A stretch of DNA of 64,000 nucleotides from Mycolicibacterium fluoranthenivorans. Its GTDB lineage: Bacteria > Actinomycetota > Actinomycetes > Mycobacteriales > Mycobacteriaceae. Position 1 is the stretch's first letter, and the number at the start of each line of letters is the position of its first letter. The stretch spans positions 992,001 through 1,056,000 of the forward strand of contig NZ_JAANOW010000001.1 of NCBI RefSeq assembly GCF_011758805.1, written 5' to 3'. Position numbers and translations under genes: made by a program. The notes under the pieces were generated by a model that saw only the letters and a program-made list of their open reading frames with translations, did not search any database and was not told the DNA's origin. Below, piece by piece: positions 61,370 to 64,000 of this stretch.

Positions 61370-64000
61370 GTCCGGGCCATCTCCACGTCGACGCGGGCAC
61401 CCAGGCTGCGCAGGATATCGAGCACAAGGCCCACCACGATCAGGTAGACGCCCAGGTCGAAGAACAGTGCCGTCACCAGCTTGACCGGGCCCAGCACCGG
61501 GATGTCGAGATGGATCACCGCCGAGGACAGCACGGGTGCGCCGAGGAACAGGGAGGTGACCGCGGTGCCCGCCGAGAGCGCGAGGCCGGTGCCCAGAATC
61601 TTGCCGGCGTCCAGGGGCAGGGTCTCGCCGAGTTCGTAGCGGCCCCCGGCCAGATAGCGCAGCACCAGCGCCAGCCCGGCGGTCAATCCGCCGGCGAAAC
61701 CGCCGCCGGGCGTGTTGTGCCCGGCGAAGAAGAAGTACGCCGACAGCACCATGATGAGCGGGAAGATGAGGCGGGTGGCCACCTCGAGGACCAGCGAGCG
61801 GTGCTTGGGATCGCGCAGATCGCTGCCGCGCAGCCAGGTGATGTCGCCGACGGCGGGGCTGTAGGCGGTGACCGGGCCGATATCGGGCTGGCCGGCCGCG
61901 CTCCCGCCGGCCTGGGGCACCCGCGGCGCGGCCCCGAAACGCCGGTGCCGGAACACCAGCGATGCCACGCCCGTCGCGGCGACCAGCAGCACCGAGATCT
62001 CGCCCATGGTGTCCCAGGCCCGGATGTCGACAAGGAGGACGTTGACGGTGTTGGCGCCGTGCCCGCGGTAGTAGGCGGCGTCGGGCAGCAGGGTGGCGAT
62101 CGGCGTGGTGCGCCGGGCCGCCATCGCGAACACCGCGAGCCCGGTGACGGACGCGCCGACGGTCAACGCCAGGGCGGCGCGCGGTAGCCGGTTGCGCTTG
62201 ATGTTGGAGCTGTTCGCCTCGGCGGGCAGGGTCCGTAACACGAGCACGAAGATCACCAGCACCAGCGTTTCCACCAGGAACTGCGTCAGCGCCAGGTCGG
62301 GTGCGCCGTGGAAGGCGAAGATCACGCCGCAGCCGTACCCGGTCACCCCGACCAGCAGGACGGCCGCCAGCCGATTGCGCATGACGGTCGCGCCGACGGC
62401 CGCCGCCAGCATCAGCAGACCCACCACCACCTGCAGCGGGGAATCCCACAACCGCAGTTCGGGCCGGTCCCTGGCACCGGACAGCAGGGCGCCGACGGGA
62501 AGCACGACCAGCGTGCACAGGATGACGGCCTGGGTGGCCGGGATGGAACCGCGCTGGGTCTGGCCGGTCAACCGGACGGCCACGATATCGAGTCCGCGCA
62601 TCACCGCGTCGTAGATCCGGTCGGCATTGCCGAGCGGCAGGTAGGCGCCCCGGGTGCGAGGCAGCCGGTTGCGCCCGAAGAACAGCGCGGCGCCGGCGGC
62701 CAGGACCAGGGCCGACAGCAGCAGCGGCAGGCCCAGACCGTGCCACAGCGCCAGGTAGTAGTCGGACTCGCCGGGAATGGTGTCGGCGTAGTCGTCGAGT
62801 TTGTCGTCCAGCGTGCCCGGGAACAGGCCGAACACCAGGCCCGCCGCGGCCAGGATGGCGGGGGAGGCCAGGAAGCTCGGTGACGGCCGGTGCATCTCGG
62901 CGACCCGCACGCTGGGGGTGACCGCACCCTTTCCTGAACCCTTGGCTGCGAACGCGCCCCACAGGAACCGCAGGCTGTAGACGGTGGTGAACACCGACCC
63001 GATCACGATGCCGGCCAACACGAACGGCGCGGCTGAGCCCAGCGAGGCGCTGTGCATGACGGTCTCCAGGTCCGCCTCCTTGGCGACGAAACCGAAGAAC
63101 GGCGGCAGTGCGGCCATGCTCGCGGTGGCACCGACGGCGATGACGAACAGCGGTGGGTACTTCCGGCCGAGCCCTGCCAGCTTGCGGATGTCGCGGGTAC
63201 CGGTGGCGTGATCGATGACGCCGACCACCATGAACAGCGCGGCCTTGAACATGGCGTGCGCACACAACATGGCCAGTCCGGCCAGCATCATGTCCGGCCC
63301 GCCCGCCCCGACCATGACGGTGATGAGGCCCAGCTGGCTGACGGTGCCGAAGGCCAGAATCAGCTTGAGGTCGTACTCGCGGACCGCGCGCCAGCCGGCC
63401 ATCAGCATGGTCAGCAGGCCGAGGCCGACCACCATGGGTCGCCACAGCGGGTTGTCGGCGAAACCCGGGGTCAGCCGCGCCACCAGATAGACACCCGCCT
63501 TGACCATCGCCGCGGCGTGCAGATAGGCGCTGACGGGCGTGGGCGCGGCCATGGCGCCGGGCAGCCAGAAGTGCAGGGGCACGATCGCCGATTTGGACAG
63601 CGCGCCGATGAGGATCAGCACGATGCCGATCGAGGCCGCGGTCCCGGTGGGCGGCGCCGCGATCAGCTCGGAGAGCAGATAGGTACCGGCCAGCTGGCCG
63701 AGCACGATGATGCCCACCAGCATCGCCAGACCGCCCAGGGTCGTCACCAGCAGGGCCTGGGTGGCGGCGCGGCGGCTGGTGGCGCGCTCCGCGTAGTGGC
63801 CGACCAGCAGGAAGGACAGCACGGTGGTGGTTTCCCAGAAGATGTAGAGCACCAGCATGTTGTCGCTGGCGACCAGCCCGAACATGGCGCCGGAGAAGGC
63901 GACGAGTTCGGCGGCGAAGCTGGGCAGCCGCTTCTCGGTGTGCCCGTCGTGATGCTGGAAGTACCCGGCGCAGTAGAACAGCACGAGCGCGCCGATACCC
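61366..64000 (-). CDS. mnhA: Na+/H+ antiporter subunit MnhA fused to MnhB domain (5' partial)
   Basis: At least 878 residues run off the window edge at the 5' end; the frame is open through 64000. The NuoL-like core includes LYIFWETTTVLSFLLVGHY and KSAIVPLHFWLPGAMAAPTPVSAYLHAAAMVKAGVYLVAR. The C-terminal ~150 residues (FFAGHNTPGGGFAGGLTAGLALVLRYLAGG) form an MnhB domain, so A and B subunits are fused. It is the first gene seen of the operon and the main ion-translocating subunit. Confidence 0.95.
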   Translation of the reverse strand, partial: GIGALVLFYCAGYFQHHDGHTEKRLPSFAAELVAFSGAMFGLVASDNMLVLYIFWETTTVLSFLLVGHYAERATSRRAATQALLVTTLGGLAMLVGIIVLGQLAGTYLLSELIAAPPTGTAASIGIVLILIGALSKSAIVPLHFWLPGAMAAPTPVSAYLHAAAMVKAGVYLVARLTPGFADNPLWRPMVVGLGLLTMLMAGWRAVREYDLKLILAFGTVSQLGLITVMVGAGGPDMMLAGLAMLCAHAMFKAALFMVVGVIDHATGTRDIRKLAGLGRKYPPLFVIAVGATASMAALPPFFGFVAKEADLETVMHSASLGSAAPFVLAGIVIGSVFTTVYSLRFLWGAFAAKGSGKGAVTPSVRVAEMHRPSPSFLASPAILAAAGLVFGLFPGTLDDKLDDYADTIPGESDYYLALWHGLGLPLLLSALVLAAGAALFFGRNRLPRTRGAYLPLGNADRIYDAVMRGLDIVAVRLTGQTQRGSIPATQAVILCTLVVLPVGALLSGARDRPELRLWDSPLQVVVGLLMLAAAVGATVMRNRLAAVLLVGVTGYGCGVIFAFHGAPDLALTQFLVETLVLVIFVLVLRTLPAEANSSNIKRNRLPRAALALTVGASVTGLAVFAMAARRTTPIATLLPDAAYYRGHGANTVNVLLVDIRAWDTMGEISVLLVAATGVASLVFRHRRFGAAPRVPQAGGSAAGQPDIGPVTAYSPAVGDITWLRGSDLRDPKHRSLVLEVATRLIFPLIMVLSAYFFFAGHNTPGGGFAGGLTAGLALVLRYLAGGRYELGETLPLDAGKILGTGLALSAGTAVTSLFLGAPVLSSAVIHLDIPVLGPVKLVTALFFDLGVYLIVVGLVLDILRSLGARVDVEMART

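Overview
The window is GC-rich, uses GTG and TTG starts freely and is packed with 4-nt stop/start overlaps. Its gene content (pknG-glnH-glnX, virR, a 13E12-type HNH gene, copper-only sodC, ESX-type small proteins, F420/LLM enzymes, many lipoproteins) points to a fast-growing Mycobacterium (Mycolicibacterium). From memory, the backbone is collinear with M. tuberculosis Rv0408-Rv0434 (pta, ackA, pknG, glnH, glnX, mutT3, thiE, thiO, thiS, thiG, lpqL ... thiD, thiC ... xthA, GNAT, def, DUF3263, virR, sodC, carboxylate-amine ligase, Lon-domain protein), with several accessory blocks inserted.

Layout. 1-4095: a divergent module of an APH-type kinase, an APC permease and a class III PLP enzyme, which looks like an amino-alcohol uptake, phosphorylation and phospho-lyase route. 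4213-6904: a four-gene ESX-associated cluster (DUF2563-like protein, large effector-like protein with a glycine-rich hydrophobic C-terminus, LpqN-like protein, membrane protein). 6990-8367: DUF222/HNH gene behind a near-perfect SOS box. 8407-16567: acetate activation (pta-ackA), a VOC protein, and the pknG-glnH-glnX nutrient-sensing operon. 16618-19879: mutT3, thiE and thiO-thiS-thiG behind a TPP riboswitch. 19876-30215: an uninterrupted same-strand run with an SGNH hydrolase, an ABC pair, two M28-type lipoproteins (the second has lost zinc ligands), an MMPL transporter and a type III PKS / ICMT methyltransferase / flavoprotein trio of the phenolic-lipid or polyketide-quinone type. 30196-33915: uracil-type permease, LLM oxidoreductase, MarR regulator, EamA transporter and DoxX-like protein. 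33935-37633: septum-formation-type protein, alpha/beta hydrolase, thiD, thiC and a second TPP riboswitch. 37733-46027: MFS pump, a 53-residue Cys-rich membrane protein, and a seven-gene operon (HSL-type hydrolase, SDR, ferritin-like di-iron protein, Baeyer-Villiger-type monooxygenase, MerR regulator, coiled-coil protein, methyltransferase) preceded by a 28-bp near-perfect palindrome. 45996-54332: YoaK-type membrane protein, xthA, a JetABC/MksFEB (Wadjet-like) SMC complex without a JetD gene, GNAT protein and def. 54461-58094: DUF3263, virR, sodC, carboxylate-amine ligase, lipoprotein, Lon-domain protein. 58095-64000: the mnhG-F-E-D-C-AB Na+/H+ antiporter operon, read leftward, with mnhAB cut by the window edge.

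Themes. Thiamin synthesis is split into two riboswitch-controlled groups. Envelope and redox functions dominate the conserved part. The inserted blocks are catabolic, secondary-metabolic or genome-defence modules. The strongest candidates for follow-up are the JetABC complex lacking its nuclease partner, the MMPL-linked type III PKS cluster, the palindrome-controlled oxygenase operon, and two identical coupled mini-ORFs formed by a 35-bp tandem repeat between mnhE and mnhF. No tRNA, rRNA, CRISPR array or insertion sequence was seen. Homology statements come from recognising motifs and from memory of gene order; no search was run.
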